A stretch of 8,137 nt of DNA from Bacteroidales bacterium (lineage in GTDB: Bacteria > Bacteroidota > Bacteroidia > Bacteroidales > JAADGE01): positions 1-8,137 of the forward strand of contig JANTGL010000113.1 of the NCBI GenBank assembly GCA_024762915.1. The letters are read 5' to 3'. Made by a program: the position numbers and the translations under genes. The notes under the pieces are model-generated. The model saw only the letters and a program-made list of their open reading frames with translations. It did not search any database and was not told where the DNA came from. Position 1 is the stretch's first letter; each line of letters starts with the position of its first letter. Shown here in pieces: positions 7,330-8,137 of this stretch.

Positions 7330-7382
7330 TTTTTTTGTGAAGATGCTAAAATATAAAAAACACTTGATTTTTCAAATTTGAA
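7330..7382 (-). promoter_or_regulatory. Intergenic spacer with weak Bacteroidota-type promoter resemblance
   Basis: This 53-base gap is the only real spacer in the window, between the stop of the truncated glycosyltransferase and the ATG of the GT-C enzyme. In the minus-strand sense it contains TTTG (7376-7373), then 17 bases, then TATATTTT (7355-7348). This loosely resembles the TTTG / TAnnTTTG promoter of Bacteroidota, but the last -7 base is wrong and the spacing is shorter than the usual 19-21. A perfect 12-base palindrome, TTCAAATTTGAA, lies at 7371-7382, immediately after the stop codon. It has no loop and no strong T tract next to it, so it is not a convincing terminator. A run of seven A residues (7336-7330) precedes the start codon and is probably part of the ribosome landing region. 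Read-through from upstream remains likely. Confidence 0.2.
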
Positions 7383-8137
7383 TTACCGGAATAATTTTTT
7401 AAATTCTTTTATAATCAAGTCTTTTAGATGATTTTCTGAAATATATTTTGAACCGTTTTGCCCGAAACTTTTTCTTAATTCCGCATTATGATTTAATTTT
7501 TCAAAACCGGAGTAAAATTGCTCAATATTTTTGTCTGCACAAAATCCGCATTCATTTTCGCGTAAAATATTCTCCGGATTAACATGATAACTTAAAACCG
7601 GACATTCCGACTGCATTGATTCAGCCATTGTATTCGAAAAACCTTCTAATTCGGAAGTCAATACATAAATTTTTGCTTTACGGTAGTAATTTTTAACTTC
7701 TTCGGGTTTTACGTAGGGAATATATTGTAAGTTCTTAATTTCTTTTGCTTTGGTTCGTATTTCTTTACCGTATTCTTTTTTTTCAAGCACGACGGGAGCA
7801 ATCATTACAAATTTTTCCGATGGAAATTTTTTTGCCAATTCCAAAAACAGTTCCGGTTTTTTTATTTCCGATAATCTTCCTACCCATAAAATTGTGTTTT
7901 TTTCGCTGTGAATAATATCCTCAGAATTATCATTCAAATAGATGTTTTTAATAATTATGTCGGGTTTTCGTTTTCTGTTTTTTGTAAAATTTTCAGATTG
8001 TTGCTTAGTCTGTGCCGTTAAAATATCGGCTTTCCCATAAACGTATTGCATTGCAAAAGCCGTAAAAAATCCGTTATGTTTTTTTTGTCGCTCTTTGTTT
8101 GTTTCGGCATCGGCGGCAATCATATAAACAACCTTTC
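7383..8137 (-). CDS. GT4-type glycosyltransferase, 5' end cut off by window edge
   Basis: The C-terminal part of a GT-B glycosyltransferase. The frame stays open through the Met codon at 8123-8121 to the window edge (KVVY precedes MIAADAETN), and comparison with the paralogue at 2946-4061 shows that this Met falls inside the protein, at about its residue 130. The true start is therefore outside the window. Numbering from that Met: KADILTAQTKQQSENF (31-46) ends the acceptor half; the donor half starts with NTILWVGRLSEIKKPELFLE (76-95); the EX7E motif is complete, Glu160 to Glu168 in LEGFSNTMAESM; then SYHVNPENI (178-186) and ECGF (191-194). The protein ends in a basic helix (LIIKEFKKLFR). Unlike its paralogue it keeps both motif glutamates. 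It is the first gene of the visible series and lies 53 bases before the GT-C gene. It would act in the cytoplasm on a nucleotide-sugar donor; specificity is unknown. Confidence 0.9.
   Translation of the reverse strand, partial: KVVYMIAADAETNKERQKKHNGFFTAFAMQYVYGKADILTAQTKQQSENFTKNRKRKPDIIIKNIYLNDNSEDIIHSEKNTILWVGRLSEIKKPELFLELAKKFPSEKFVMIAPVVLEKKEYGKEIRTKAKEIKNLQYIPYVKPEEVKNYYRKAKIYVLTSELEGFSNTMAESMQSECPVLSYHVNPENILRENECGFCADKNIEQFYSGFEKLNHNAELRKSFGQNGSKYISENHLKDLIIKEFKKLFR

Noticed and set aside
7371..7382. Rho-independent terminator after the right-edge glycosyltransferase
   Set aside because: The palindrome has no loop, no G-C stem and no fitting T tract, and the downstream gene runs in the same direction.
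8121..8123. ATG at 8123-8121 as the true start of the right-edge glycosyltransferase
   Set aside because: The frame stays open upstream to the window edge, and the paralogue shows that this Met aligns at about residue 130, so the first half of the protein would be missing.
1..8137. A defence system, CRISPR array, mobile element or RNA gene
   Set aside because: No spaced repeats, transposase or integrase motifs, terminal inverted repeats or tRNA-like folds were seen. Coding sequence fills almost the whole window, and all of it is glycan-related.

Overview
The window is strongly AT-rich. Every supported gene is read from the minus strand, with ATG starts, A-rich leaders without Shine-Dalgarno sequences, and TAA or TGA stops. 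This style, and the protein types, suggest a member of the Bacteroidota (Bacteroidetes), probably from a surface-glycan locus. The taxonomic call is an inference from composition and style, not from a marker gene.

In transcription order (right to left) the window holds seven genes. They are: a 5'-truncated GT4 glycosyltransferase (7383-8137, start beyond the window); a large GT39/PMT-like membrane glycosyltransferase with a LamG-like C-terminal tail (4963-7329); a zinc-ribbon SAM methyltransferase (4043-4978); three complete GT4-type glycosyltransferases (2946-4061, 1825-2949, 791-1828); and a further GT4 glycosyltransferase whose 3' end is cut off by the window edge (1-779). From the membrane protein leftwards the genes overlap by 16, 19, 4 and 4 bases, then are separated by 11 bases, so they almost certainly form one translationally coupled operon. 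The only sizeable gap is 53 bases, at 7330-7382. There is no gene-free stretch over 300 bases, no RNA gene, no CRISPR array and no mobile element.

The five GT4 enzymes are predicted cytoplasmic GT-B enzymes that would add sugars one by one from nucleotide-sugar donors to a growing, probably lipid-linked, glycan. The methyltransferase could methylate a sugar or cap the chain. The GT-C membrane enzyme would act on the periplasmic face using a polyprenyl-linked sugar donor. No flippase, polymerase, nucleotide-sugar synthesis gene or priming transferase lies in this window, so O-antigen, exopolysaccharide and protein glycan remain open as the final product.

The locus as a whole is an ordinary kind of accessory glycan cluster. 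The points most worth a second look are the LamG-like domain fused to the GT-C enzyme, its extra N-terminal membrane pair, a 36-base in-frame duplication inside the LamG-like part, a paralogous pair of GT4 enzymes flanking the membrane and methyltransferase genes, and departures from the EX7E motif in two GT4 enzymes.
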